Source of the DNA: CAIVAT01 sp964473485
Lineage (GTDB): Bacteria; Bacteroidota; Bacteroidia; Bacteroidales; FEN-979
DNA: 64,000 nucleotides
Assembly (NCBI GenBank): GCA_964473485.1
Contig: CAYYPH010000001.1
Span: 1-64,000 of the forward strand
Direction: 5' to 3'
The translations under genes were made by a program, and so were the position numbers. Of this stretch, positions 7,466 through 18,200 are shown piece by piece. The first letter of the stretch is position 1. Each line of letters opens with the position of its first letter. The notes beneath the pieces were generated by a model. The model was given only the letters and a program-made list of their open reading frames with translations. It had not been told where the DNA came from and ran no database searches.

Positions 7466-10400
7466 AAGCCAATCATGTTAAGTGTAAAATTTACCGGATC
7501 AACGCACTTAAATCCTGCATTCTCAAATGCTTTTTTGTCAAGGTCAGAAATGGGGCTGATAACAATCCTTGCATTGGTGAACCCGATGGCCGCTTCCGCT
7601 ACAACTCCATTTTCGTCCTCCAGAAAATAGCTTCCTTCGTGATTGAATTGAACATCGTTTGCAATGAGCAGCTTTACGATCGGATGCAATTCGGGATCAA
7701 AATAGTCAAATACCTCCCCATCTTCATTTTCTTTTTCTTCGCCTGGCTTCTTTCCTTCACTTGTTGCAGTAAACAATATCCTGCAAGATTCCTGCACCAG
7801 ATTGTAAACCCGCCATAAATGTTGCCATTCTTCCTTATCAAGTCCGTTCTCAGGAATTTCCCTGATCAGGATCGTTGATTTGAAATTCAGGTCTCGCAGC
7901 CTGATGAGTAATCGTGCATCATACAAACTGGTTTCCGAGATGGCTTGAGAAATCATGCAAAAGTCTCCTTTTGCCTTTTCAGAAACTTCATGGTTGGGAT
8001 CAATCGGTATCTTAAGGGCAAGGATATCTTCAGCCTCTTCATTTGAAAACGATGGTCTGGCAAGGATTTCCTGGAATAACGCAAAAAACAGAGCAATTTT
8101 GTACCTGTTTTGATCTGTTTCTAAAGGATGTGTTAGTTGCCAGAGTAATCGCCCCATTGAATTTCCGGTTTCAATCAGATCACTGTTATGCTTGATCCAA
8201 TGAGGGGTTCGCCCAAGCGCCTGAATCGTATTCCTGAATCTTGAACGATCAAGTGATAGCGTATCTTTCTCTTCCTTGTCAAATAGCTCCAGGTCATCCC
8301 AGGTAAGGGTCCAGGTTAATTTATCTGCTGATTCAACGATGGCCATGCGACGTTGTAAATCAGTCAGGAATCGCTGATTCTCTTTCGATGCATGGTAGGT
8401 ATATCCATCGAGATATACTGCAATTCGTTTTACCGATTCTGCGATTTCGGGATCCTCCACCGTGAATCCATTGTGCTGTATGCCGGTACATGAAATATAG
8501 AAATCCGATACCGTCTGGTACCTCACCCCCTGAGCGGTGCCGAGAGCTACCTGGGGCCGTATCATGTAGTTGAATTTGTAAGCTTCATTTACTACCGTAA
8601 GCATGTATGTAAGTATTCCGTCATCCACAAACTCTTCAAATTGCCATCCGTACGAACTCATCTTCGCCGATGTATTCCGTAAACTTCGGATAAACCGCTC
8701 TTCGAGCTCACTCTCCTCTATCTTTCCTGTACCGGAGAGTGTACTTAATCCATGGCTTAAAACTTCCCATGCTTCAGCATTGCTGACCAGTTTTTCAAAG
8801 AATTTCTCTGCCCGGCTGCGGCTCAACGCTTCTCTTAAATACTGGTTGGAATATGAAAAAATACACCGGTAACATCCATCCATCCCCTGATGCTGGCATG
8901 AACACTCCTTGATTGCCTTATAGGCGAAACGGATAAGTTGTGTAAATTCGGCCGGGTCGAATAGTTTTCCCAAATATCCCGTCCCACCGGGTATTTTATC
9001 ATAAAGTATCAGAAACCTGTCGAATCGGTTGTTTTGCGGGTTAAATTCCGAATAGCTTATCATCCTGATGTGTTCCGGGTTCCCCTGGTAGTACTTTTTC
9101 AAACCGAGTTCAAGCCCGGCTTTGAACATATTGATGGTGGCATCGTTGTCAAACTCCTGTACCGGAAGCAGCACTTTCAATACTTCCGTTTTTATACTTC
9201 GGAAGAGAAAAACCTCCTCGAACACTTCGTCCGGTTGATCATTATACTCATGATCCTTATGTTTGCAGTAACCGTAATGAAACTTTACATCCTTACTCTT
9301 TGGTGAAGAGGTGGATTTTCCGCAATACCGGCAGGTGACAAAACCTGAGGCGGGAATCTCTTCAAGCTGGTTGATGGAGAGTTTCCGCGCATTGTATGCA
9401 TCGAGCCGGCCCAGGTTAACTTCAGTGATTTCAACGGACTTAACATATTCAATCCCAAAGGGAATGTTTTTCATACCCCAGGCTCCCTGGAACGTGTTCC
9501 TGTCAAAATTAAGATGCGTCGAAAGAACATACCGGCTGCTATCACGATCTTCGTTGCTGTCGTCGAGAATTGACTTATCGCGGATATTAACTGACTTTAC
9601 CGCATTCAGTTTAACAAATTTGTGTTCGTTTGACACGGAGGACCAGGACGAGTGCCCGCATTTTGGGCAGGTATTCTCTGAAACCATCGGTTTGTCGGCA
9701 AGGTGATCGCAATGGGAACAAAACCGTTTCGTCAGAAGGATCGAAGGATCATGCCAGTCATACGTATTAAGTCCTGATATCGTTAATTTGTTGCCCTGGG
9801 AGTAGAAGAAGTTATCGGGCGCCAGTTCCCGGATTGCCACTTCGGCGGAGCGGACTATTTCAACCTGTTCGTCAGCAGGGGGGACGGCGCTTCCTTTTGC
9901 CTGGTATCCTTTCACCCATGCATTTAAAGTAACCCCCGTTTCGGGGAACGCATAGTTCGGAAGCAGTCCCGTATTTGTAAGATGCTCGAGTACTGACCTA
10001 CGGTCGATTAACCTTTTAAGTCCCCACAATGCCTTCTTCTCCGCTTCCAGTTCCTTTCTTTCATCATCATTTGCCCCAAGGTGTTTCTCCTTGATGATTT
10101 TATCGATCTCCTTTCTCTTTAAATCAATGGTTCTGTACTCATCCTTCAATTTTTCAAAAACCCTCCGCAATCTGAAATAAAAGCTCTCATCCCTAAGTTG
10201 ATTTTCGATGCTATCCAGCACCTCCGGTTGAACTTCATGGATAAAGATCGTCCTGAATCTTTGAATTAAGGCGACTTCATGGGCCTTGATAAAACTGATG
10301 ATTCTGTTGATGAGAAATCCGGATGAACTGATATCCGTGTTATAGATACGGAGTGCGATCAGCCGGCCGGGGATGGAATTTTCCTTTGGATTGGCCGATG

Positions 10401-13400
10401 CCCAGGAATCGAGACAAAAGGCAAAGAAATGGCGCAGCAGAATCTCCTTTGCTTCAAGGTAACACCCGGGGGTTGAGATCTCGCCCTCCATCATCTCCTT
10501 TGGCTCCTGGTAATAGAACAAATCATGTGCTTTGTTCTGTACGAAATTGGTGATGAGCGCTGAACCGGAAGATCTTCCCGCCCGGCCGATTCGCTGCATG
10601 AAATTGGAAGCGAGCGGTGGGACAGAATTATTAATGGCGGTATTCAGGGTTCCGATGTCGATCCCCATTTCAAGGGTCGATGTAGCTACAAGTGCATTGA
10701 GCGAGTTATACCGGGGCCGCATCTTAAAGTCGTTTTCCATTTTTTCACGATCACCCCGGTTCAGTATGCCTGTATGCTCTGTTGCATATATCCGTGGCGC
10801 CCTTGCCCGGTTATAAATCAGTTGATAGTAATTCAACTCCCTGACTTCATTGGTAGTATATTCTCCCGTACATCGATAATTCAGACATTTTGCCCCTTTT
10901 GTAACGGTATCGTTAAACCCGACGGATAGTTTTGATGAACATTCGGAGCAAATCAGGTGTTTAACCTTGTTTTGTACAAGGACAGAGTCTGGTCTCAGGC
11001 AGTAATTATGTTCAGCTCCTTCAGCCGCTTCGTTCAATATTCCTGTGTCACAAAGCAGTTCAAACAATTTCACGAAGAAATCATTCTGTATAGGATGGTA
11101 AGCAGGAGCATTAACAAATGATTTCGTAAAATAGGAATGAAACCAGTTGGCTGTCTGGGTGTTCGTGGTGTCAAGTAATCCCCGCAGATGAACATTTGAT
11201 GTTACAAGTTTCGGGAACCTCGATTTGGGATGATACAGTTTGTTCAGGAAGTGTCTGTTATCACGCATCCAGTTCAGGTCCAACAGTTTCAGACCCTCAT
11301 TGCGGTATTTTTCCAGGTAGGGATGATCAATGCCTCCCCTGATCCTGATTCGGTGTAAAATGCCGGCTAAGAAAGAGTGAAATCCATCTTCATCGATCAT
11401 GCTGAGGTTGTTGTCATCCAGCCACGGTTTAATCTCCTGGAAAATCGCTCTGATTTTTTCCTCCGGGAAAAGAACGGCGGAGGCTCCGCTCTTTTCCAGT
11501 GTACGTCCAATACTCGCATTGAAACCAAATTCAGAAGAAATCTCCCAGGTAATCCTGTGGTCAAATTCATGGCAAAAATCCCGGGAGAATTTATGCGTTA
11601 CCGGATCCCTGAAGTCATGGCGCAAATTTGTTTTACCCCGGTAATCCGAAGGGAAGAAACGATAATAATAGGCCTCTTCATCATCTTTCCCGGCTTCTCC
11701 GGTAAACCCCTTCCAGAAACGGATGAACTCCGTCTGAAGCGCTTCAATCGAAACCGTCCGGTTCAAAACATTCAATACCTTTTGAAGTGAGGAACGAAAG
11801 GTGAACCGATAATTCCTTGCTTCAATAAACCCGGCCTGGTGAGCTGCATCCTGCACACTATTGGTAAAGGCCAGTACTTTCCGGTACTTTTCATCTCTGC
11901 TGTCCAGATCCGACGCCAAAATCTGGCTTACGGTAATGGATGAAAGTGTAGCTACGCGGGTTCCGATGATACTGACCGTGTTTTCGGTATTGCATTCGGG
12001 GCATACATGGCGTGCTTTGCTGTTATGCAGTTTGCGCACTGCGATGATCTTCATCCTGTTCTTCCCATCGGTGTCATGAATGGACAAATCCACGGGATCG
12101 AGGTAACGGTTGTTCAATAAGTCGGTCGGTTCATATTCGTCCACCGGCTTATGTTCATCCATAGCCGTATTGACAAAATAGATGTTTTTATGGTTGCTGA
12201 AGAAATGGTCATATATGGAAGGCAGATCAGGTTCAAAACTGTTACGGTTGTCATTTTTTAACCCCAGCCATCCGCTTGCACCACATTCGCGGCAAAACCA
12301 GGGAGGCAACGCCTTTGTTTCATCTTTATCTGATATTTTATCCTTCCATGTAAAGGAGGGCTCATTGCTGACCTCACGCAACAGGCCACTGAGTTCTCTG
12401 ATCCAAAGTTGTATCTGCAGGTAAAGGAAGGGAAATTTTTTACTGCCTGGCATTTTTGCCTCCGCGATGAGGGCCAGCAGGGAGTTCAATACCTCTTCCC
12501 GGGGTTTGAGGTCAGATTCAGACCCTATCTCCGGTAGCTTTCTGAACTCACCGTTTCTGTCGGCCAGTTTTTCAAGCAATTCCTGGATGGATATGATCCC
12601 GGCCGATGTCAGGTGAAGAATATCCCTGGTAATCTTCAGCTTTTTAAGTTCATTCCCGAGAATTACTTCATCAACAGTTTCCGGTATCTGCCATAATTTT
12701 TTCTGGCGCCGGATGTATTCCGTGTATTTCTCGTTTGAACCCAACCGGCTCTCGGTTATTCCCGACAAACGCGGAATAAATGTTTCGAGTTCCTGTCCGG
12801 GTACGGCGAAAAAATCCTCAACCGTGATACGATTCTCAGTAACAATTGAATCCAGGTCGAATGATTCGCCAAACACACCCTGTGCATAACCGGTAAGCAG
12901 TTGTTGGGCTCCTTCGCCAGCGCCCATGGTAGCCGAGGTTCCCACCGGGCACAGATACCCCTCCGGAACATTCAATTTGAGCTTCAACCGGCGGATGAGG
13001 TTGGCCACATCAGTACCCTGCGCTCCGTCGTAAGTATGGAGTTCATCAAGGACCAGAAACTTAAGTAAAGAAGGGTCGTTTAGATTATGCGTCCACAAAT
13101 TGTGAAAATCGCTTCGCATCAGGCCATAGTCAAGCATCTTGAAATTGGTCAGCAGGATGTCCGGTGGGCTGTCCACAATGGCATTCCGGTTTTCGATGAT
13201 GTTCGCCGGACCCATATCTTTGGGATACTTCGCTTTATTCTTTCCCTCCCCGATTAACAGTCCGGCTGATATGTTACCTTTTAGCCTTTCATCCACCCAG
13301 ATGGTTTCCGCAAGCCGCTTCGCCTGATCGGTGGCAAGGGCATTCATAGGATAAAGGATGATCACCTTGATCCCCGGTTGGTGCTTGTGAAGGAAACAAT

Positions 13401-13752
13401 AATCAAGGATGGGAAAAAGGAATGCCTCCGTTTTTCCCGATGAGGTGCCGGTAGTGATCAGCGTTGGCTGTGGATCATGCTCATTTCGGGTGGTAAGCCT
13501 CCTGAATGCCTTGATCTGGTGATCGTAAGGAGGAAATCCGGGTTTTATTTCAAGGGGGATCTCTTCGCCATCTGCCTGGATCACAAAGGGCAATTTTAGT
13601 GATATATAGGGGCCTTTGAACAATCCATCCGTGTCATCGTTGATAAATCGCTGAAACGCCATATTCATCTCCCGCTCCTTGAAGTCAAATGTGGCTTTCA
13701 GATACTCGATGATGGAGTATTTTATTTCGTAGGCTTGCTGGAGGGGGAGCAT
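7462..13752 (-). CDS. Giant DEAD-type helicase with DUF1998 and C-terminal nuclease-like domain (DrmA/DrmB-like fusion)
   Basis: The 2096-residue protein opens with a superfamily 2 helicase: TGTSSGKT (101-108) and DELH (236-239). Zinc-knuckle Cys pairs follow (CRECGASGW; CPECNTEN), then a helicase C-domain (TSTLEMGIDIG, RIGRAGR). Around residue 1620 comes the DUF1998 signature CQHQGMDGCYRCIFSYSNQY. Near residue 1780, DFYISC followed by KRIAVYLDGYTYHAS and DLQRRMAI resembles the PD-(D/E)XK/Vsr-like domain that ends some such helicases. In DISARM the helicase (DrmA) and DUF1998 protein (DrmB) are separate; MrfA and Druantia DruE are other relatives. The gene overlaps the UvrD-like gene by 4 bp and lies 54 bp after the AlbA_2 gene. 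A DNA-tracking role in defence is inferred from family and operon. Confidence 0.85.
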   Translation of the reverse strand: MLPLQQAYEIKYSIIEYLKATFDFKEREMNMAFQRFINDDTDGLFKGPYISLKLPFVIQADGEEIPLEIKPGFPPYDHQIKAFRRLTTRNEHDPQPTLITTGTSSGKTEAFLFPILDYCFLHKHQPGIKVIILYPMNALATDQAKRLAETIWVDERLKGNISAGLLIGEGKNKAKYPKDMGPANIIENRNAIVDSPPDILLTNFKMLDYGLMRSDFHNLWTHNLNDPSLLKFLVLDELHTYDGAQGTDVANLIRRLKLKLNVPEGYLCPVGTSATMGAGEGAQQLLTGYAQGVFGESFDLDSIVTENRITVEDFFAVPGQELETFIPRLSGITESRLGSNEKYTEYIRRQKKLWQIPETVDEVILGNELKKLKITRDILHLTSAGIISIQELLEKLADRNGEFRKLPEIGSESDLKPREEVLNSLLALIAEAKMPGSKKFPFLYLQIQLWIRELSGLLREVSNEPSFTWKDKISDKDETKALPPWFCRECGASGWLGLKNDNRNSFEPDLPSIYDHFFSNHKNIYFVNTAMDEHKPVDEYEPTDLLNNRYLDPVDLSIHDTDGKNRMKIIAVRKLHNSKARHVCPECNTENTVSIIGTRVATLSSITVSQILASDLDSRDEKYRKVLAFTNSVQDAAHQAGFIEARNYRFTFRSSLQKVLNVLNRTVSIEALQTEFIRFWKGFTGEAGKDDEEAYYYRFFPSDYRGKTNLRHDFRDPVTHKFSRDFCHEFDHRITWEISSEFGFNASIGRTLEKSGASAVLFPEEKIRAIFQEIKPWLDDNNLSMIDEDGFHSFLAGILHRIRIRGGIDHPYLEKYRNEGLKLLDLNWMRDNRHFLNKLYHPKSRFPKLVTSNVHLRGLLDTTNTQTANWFHSYFTKSFVNAPAYHPIQNDFFVKLFELLCDTGILNEAAEGAEHNYCLRPDSVLVQNKVKHLICSECSSKLSVGFNDTVTKGAKCLNYRCTGEYTTNEVRELNYYQLIYNRARAPRIYATEHTGILNRGDREKMENDFKMRPRYNSLNALVATSTLEMGIDIGTLNTAINNSVPPLASNFMQRIGRAGRSSGSALITNFVQNKAHDLFYYQEPKEMMEGEISTPGCYLEAKEILLRHFFAFCLDSWASANPKENSIPGRLIALRIYNTDISSSGFLINRIISFIKAHEVALIQRFRTIFIHEVQPEVLDSIENQLRDESFYFRLRRVFEKLKDEYRTIDLKRKEIDKIIKEKHLGANDDERKELEAEKKALWGLKRLIDRRSVLEHLTNTGLLPNYAFPETGVTLNAWVKGYQAKGSAVPPADEQVEIVRSAEVAIRELAPDNFFYSQGNKLTISGLNTYDWHDPSILLTKRFCSHCDHLADKPMVSENTCPKCGHSSWSSVSNEHKFVKLNAVKSVNIRDKSILDDSNEDRDSSRYVLSTHLNFDRNTFQGAWGMKNIPFGIEYVKSVEITEVNLGRLDAYNARKLSINQLEEIPASGFVTCRYCGKSTSSPKSKDVKFHYGYCKHKDHEYNDQPDEVFEEVFLFRSIKTEVLKVLLPVQEFDNDATINMFKAGLELGLKKYYQGNPEHIRMISYSEFNPQNNRFDRFLILYDKIPGGTGYLGKLFDPAEFTQLIRFAYKAIKECSCQHQGMDGCYRCIFSYSNQYLREALSRSRAEKFFEKLVSNAEAWEVLSHGLSTLSGTGKIEESELEERFIRSLRNTSAKMSSYGWQFEEFVDDGILTYMLTVVNEAYKFNYMIRPQVALGTAQGVRYQTVSDFYISCTGIQHNGFTVEDPEIAESVKRIAVYLDGYTYHASKENQRFLTDLQRRMAIVESADKLTWTLTWDDLELFDKEEKDTLSLDRSRFRNTIQALGRTPHWIKHNSDLIETGNSMGRLLWQLTHPLETDQNRYKIALFFALFQEILARPSFSNEEAEDILALKIPIDPNHEVSEKAKGDFCMISQAISETSLYDARLLIRLRDLNFKSTILIREIPENGLDKEEWQHLWRVYNLVQESCRILFTATSEGKKPGEEKENEDGEVFDYFDPELHPIVKLLIANDVQFNHEGSYFLEDENGVVAEAAIGFTNARIVISPISDLDKKAFENAGFKCVDPVNFTLNMIGL

Positions 13753-13806
13753 TTAATGGTTCTGGTTTTGTTGTTTCTTTTTTCTTATATAGATATTATG
13801 GACATT

Positions 13807-15171
13807 TTATCCTTCATGAACCCCATCAGTAACCTTCCAGCTTCCACCCTTAGCCCCTCCCATTCGCTCGAGTTTTTGTTTTGCTTTCAGCCGGTTGATG
13901 CTTCGCTCAATGGATCGCGTGCTAACTCCCAGCGCAATTGCCAGTTCGGGAATGGTAATTTCATGATTCCTGGAAATAAGTTCCAGTATTTTTTCGGTGG
14001 TTTTCCCCGACGCTTTCCCCGACGCTTTCCCCGACGTTTTCCCCGACGTTTTCCCCGACGATATTTCCGTTTCCTTTTTAAACTCAATCACGAAACCGGA
14101 TAAGTCATAACTGAAGACTGGTGGTGGTAATTGTGCCAATGAGCACTCCCTGAGAATTTTCAGGGTGCCACGGCCCCACGACTCGATTAATCCGGCACGA
14201 AAGAAGGTTGCGGCAATATCCGGATTAAATGGAACCGATGGATGCTTGTGCAACAAATGTTCAACCGTCCAGTTGTCGGGTAGCTGGCCTTCGTTCCAGA
14301 AAATTATACGATCGTCGTAAACACTGATCTGGATGGGATTTCCACTGCTGTAATCCTTGTGGGCCAATGAATTCAACAACGCTTCGCGTAAAGCAGCTTC
14401 CGGGAATGGATACGATTCAACCCTGGTTATGCCATCATAGGAAATGATTGCTTTCAGATATTTTGTGAGCAGCAAATCCATCGTTTTGTCAACCTGTCCG
14501 AACAGATGCCCGTGGATTTCGTCCTGGTAAAGCAGTTCATCGTCTGTTCTGAAAAATCCGATTTTGACATATGCGCCGGTTACAAATTTTTCCGGATCGG
14601 GGTGAAACAACAGAATGGCAGCCCTCTTCAGGTAATTTCCTTCGGTTAAATGCAGTTTCTCTATCAATATTCCATTGTCATCCTGCAACATTTCCGGGCT
14701 TAACCTCTTGCTTCGGGAAGCCTTTTGACGGAAGTTGATAAACGCATCTTCACTCAGGTTTGGCACAGAAACATTGGGAACTGGAACGCTATCCCAGCGC
14801 CTGCCCTGTTTTTGCAATAAAAACTTATCGAGGGCAGCTCCCTTTAATTCAAGCTTTGTACTCCCGCTGCGGTAATGGTATTGCCCCTTGTAGTTTACCG
14901 GGAATGGCTGCGGCTCAACCACAATCTCCAGGTACTCGCGGCCATTTTTCGATTGAAGGTTAACATCAACAACAATTCCCAGAATATCCCTCACTTTATT
15001 CGGAATGGTTTCGAGTAACTTTCGCGGCTCTGACAAACCGGTTACCATGCCCTTGTCGTTGATGCCGATATAAAGGGTACCCCCGTTTGCATTGGCAAAA
15101 CCGCAAATCCACTTTATGTATTCATCCCTCCAGGATTCCTTCCATTCAACATGCTGGTTTTCGGCGCTCAT
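13807..15171 (-). CDS. AlbA_2/Schlafen-like ATP-binding transcriptional regulator
   Basis: The 454-residue protein has the AlbA_2 (Schlafen AAA_4) fold at the N-terminus (EWKESWRDEYIKWICGFANA, then GGTLYIGINDKG). A GHKL-like domain follows (REALLNSLAHKDYSSGNPIQ, GRGTLKIL), then a low-complexity linker of SGKT/SGKA repeats, then a C-terminal winged helix (ITIPELAIALGVSTRSIERS). Family members are common in defence islands and are often treated as regulators. The linker is encoded by five 12-bp repeats, so its length can change without shifting the frame. It sits inside the six-gene array, 39 bp after the methyltransferase and 54 bp before the giant helicase, so a regulatory role for the array is a fair inference. 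Confidence 0.85.
   Translation of the reverse strand: MSAENQHVEWKESWRDEYIKWICGFANANGGTLYIGINDKGMVTGLSEPRKLLETIPNKVRDILGIVVDVNLQSKNGREYLEIVVEPQPFPVNYKGQYHYRSGSTKLELKGAALDKFLLQKQGRRWDSVPVPNVSVPNLSEDAFINFRQKASRSKRLSPEMLQDDNGILIEKLHLTEGNYLKRAAILLFHPDPEKFVTGAYVKIGFFRTDDELLYQDEIHGHLFGQVDKTMDLLLTKYLKAIISYDGITRVESYPFPEAALREALLNSLAHKDYSSGNPIQISVYDDRIIFWNEGQLPDNWTVEHLLHKHPSVPFNPDIAATFFRAGLIESWGRGTLKILRECSLAQLPPPVFSYDLSGFVIEFKKETEISSGKTSGKTSGKASGKASGKTTEKILELISRNHEITIPELAIALGVSTRSIERSINRLKAKQKLERMGGAKGGSWKVTDGVHEG
14001..14060 (-). repeat. Five tandem 12-bp repeats in the AlbA_2 gene linker
   Basis: The plus-strand unit YTTTCCCCGACG is repeated five times without interruption (14001-14060) and encodes SGKT/SGKA on the minus strand. 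The unit is a multiple of three, so copy-number change by slippage alters linker length only. Confidence 0.95.
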
Positions 15172-15210
15172 GGGTCAGTGTATCGTAATGATCTGCAAAT
15201 GATTCATTGT

Positions 15211-18200
15211 TTATGTGTTATCAAAGACTTTCTCAAAATACCCCCACGCCACCCTGTAATCCTCCACCCGGTCGCATTTGTCAAACGGGGCATGGTAAGT
15301 TACCTTCCTGCCATAATAAAGCTCGCTTTTGGTGATGGTGTGCTCATAGGTTTTCCCGGCGGGAAGGTTTCGAATCTGCTCCCACACCAGGCGGTCAACG
15401 CCAACCCCATTGAGCCCTTTGCTGCAGGTGAACACAATATTCCCGTTGGTATCATACCAGGTGTCGTCTTCATTCTGCTGAAGGACCGGGAACTGCACGT
15501 TGTAAATCAATATCAGCTCTTCCAGGGTTAATCCCAATGCCATGGCGGTGATCACATCTATCTCCACCAATGCCTGCCGCCGCTCGAACCAGTTGCGCAG
15601 GGGGGTGCCCCATTGCCACTGCGGTGTCAGCGTATCAAAGGGTTTGAGCCGGGGATCGGGCTTGCTCCATTGATCCCGGTTGAACTCCGACTGGTACATC
15701 TCCTCCCAGAGCGGCGCGTAATATTTGTTGAGACAGTTGAGGAGAAGGGTGCGGGAGTATATGTGGTTTTTGAATTTGATATCGATACCCAGTGGAAATT
15801 GTTTGATAATATTATCTGTCAAATTGGAAGCTCCAATTGATTTCAGGAAGAAATCAAGAATTATTGAAGAGGTTATCCCGCAAAGCTCAATAACTAAGGC
15901 TACATTTTCGAAAACGATAGAATTTATACTATTCAGGTGAAATACTCTGGGAGGCAGAATTACAGGTTGTAATGTCCTTTCACCAGTAATACTTAGCATA
16001 CGTGACCAACTCGTTTTAAATACTTCAACCCCACTGCAAGGGTTTCTCTTCTTAAATACCGTGAACCTTTCGGTAAAATCTTCAATTGATTGTAAAACCT
16101 TAAAACTTGTATTTGGAAAAAAATCTTCAATTATTTCAGTAATATCAACTGCATCATAATCGAGATTATTTTTTGCAGTGGGTCGAATGCTTTTGTAAAT
16201 TGGGTTACAAACAAAGAAGTTAGGACCACTGTAAACTACAACATTTTCTTTTGGAGAGAAAAACTGAGGCTGTTCAATGATATTTTTCTCTCTGATTTCT
16301 TTAGCTTGGTCTAAGCCAATCAAAATCTCAAATATGTATTCTGATACTCTCTTCTCAACATTTGCCAGCTTATCTAATGCACTTAAAATATCATTTGAGT
16401 GAATGCTTACGAGTTTAGTCCCAGAATAATTATCTGAGTTTTCAAAAACCTTTGCAAGTAATTTTAGACTATTCTCATTACAATGTAAGATTCTTTTTTT
16501 GTGTGGCTGTATATTCCAAGTCGACTTTCCGGTTGCCTTATCCTTTTCTTTAATTCCGCCACAAATACCAGTGCCATCATGAATAAATGAACCACTTATT
16601 GTGAAAGGATGAAATAAATTATTAATGGAAGAGAAAGAAATTTCCCGTTTATTCCAAGCATAGATGTTTATACCATATGTATTGTGATGGTCTATTTCGG
16701 CAAATAGTAGTAACTCATTTTTAAATTGAAAATGATATAAAAGTCTTTTAAATATATTTTGTCGTGCATTTTTTGCATTAGGGTCATCGTATATGCTTTC
16801 AGGGTGCACTAACCCGATGAGTCCTGTTTTATTTGTAATCCCAAAACTGTTTTCCAGTACATTTTTATAGAGGTTGTTTTTTTGTCCAATCATAATTGGA
16901 TAATTCTGACAGCTTCCAATAAAACTTTGAATGCATTCAGCGTTTACTTGCTCATCAATTACTTCTGTTTTAAATTCATCAAATTTTCTAATAATCTGTT
17001 CGCAAAGACTAAACGCATCATCAGTATTAGTTTTACGGATTAATACTTCAGGATAAAGTGTGGACACTAATCCTTTAACATCAAACAGTATTTCAACCCA
17101 TGGAGGATTCCCCGCAATCAGATCAAACCCGCCCCGTTCCCAGAAAACATCAAGAAATTCCAGTTGGGGATGAAAGAAGCGGTATTTTAGGGTTAACTCC
17201 TGGACAATTGGGATTCGTTGATTCTGGTCGAAAAAATCACGTTTAACGGAGTAGCGAACAAAGGCTTCATTCACGAAATTAACGTTATCCACTTCAGTTG
17301 CCTCTGCTTCGGGATATTCTGTTACTGTTTCAGGGGCAAGGGTACGATCATCCGTTGGTGCAATTTCGTTCACCCTGGGTTCTTCCTTTTCCGGTGTTAG
17401 CGTAAGCTGAATGGCTACCGGCGCAAACATGTTCAGCTGCACCCCTTTATCATCCCCAAATTCATCCGGTTTGCGGGAAGTCCGGAGATCAGCGGCTGCT
17501 TTGGCCAGGTCAAGGTCGAGAATGTCGGCGATATCCTGCCAGTATTGTTGCCGGGTAGGTAATTCGCCTGCCTCTCGCATGTCCCAGAACCAAAGGGCGC
17601 ACCAGTAGTCCATCACCATCTTCAGTTTGAAGTAGGGTGCGTTGTGGCGGTTGCGGTAATCGGCAAGCGCCTCCTTTTCATGGTAGGTTTTCAGCGCGGT
17701 CTGAATCCCTTCCGTTGGCACCCCGAAAACTGACAGGCGGGTATGGGTCTGTTGGTTAATGTGTTGCTGGAACCGGTAATACTCTTTTATCAACCCGTCA
17801 ATGGTGGCCGAGATGCGTTGCAGTATTTTGAGTTCCGAAAGCAATATTGGTTTTACCCAATCGCTTTTCCATTCCCTCACCTTTTTGGCTGCCTCAGGGT
17901 ATTCGTTTTTCAGCATCGGAATTCCGGCAGAGGCCAGCATATTTTTATCGGGCAACAGAAAATGATAAATCTCCTTCTCTTTCCGGAGAACGCCTTTTTT
18001 ACCGATTTCAAGTTTTACAGGCGCCGTTTCCCACCATGCTTTAATGGGTTGCCGCCTGAGTGGTTTTCCTGATGAATCCAACTCTGTAAGAAACGATGCG
18101 GCAGGATAGGCCTTCAGCCAGGCGCCCACCACCGCGTTGCCCACCCCCAGCCGGTTGCTGAAGAAGGGGGTCTCCATATCCCTGTGGATCACGTTGAGCC

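Noticed and set aside
11377..11790. Long plus-strand frames opposite the giant helicase, methyltransferase and SNF2 genes
   Set aside because: They mirror codon bias of the strong minus-strand genes and have no family resemblance.
14001..14060. CRISPR-like or phase-variation repeat
   Set aside because: The repeat is within a coding frame, in multiples of three, and cannot switch the gene off by frameshift.
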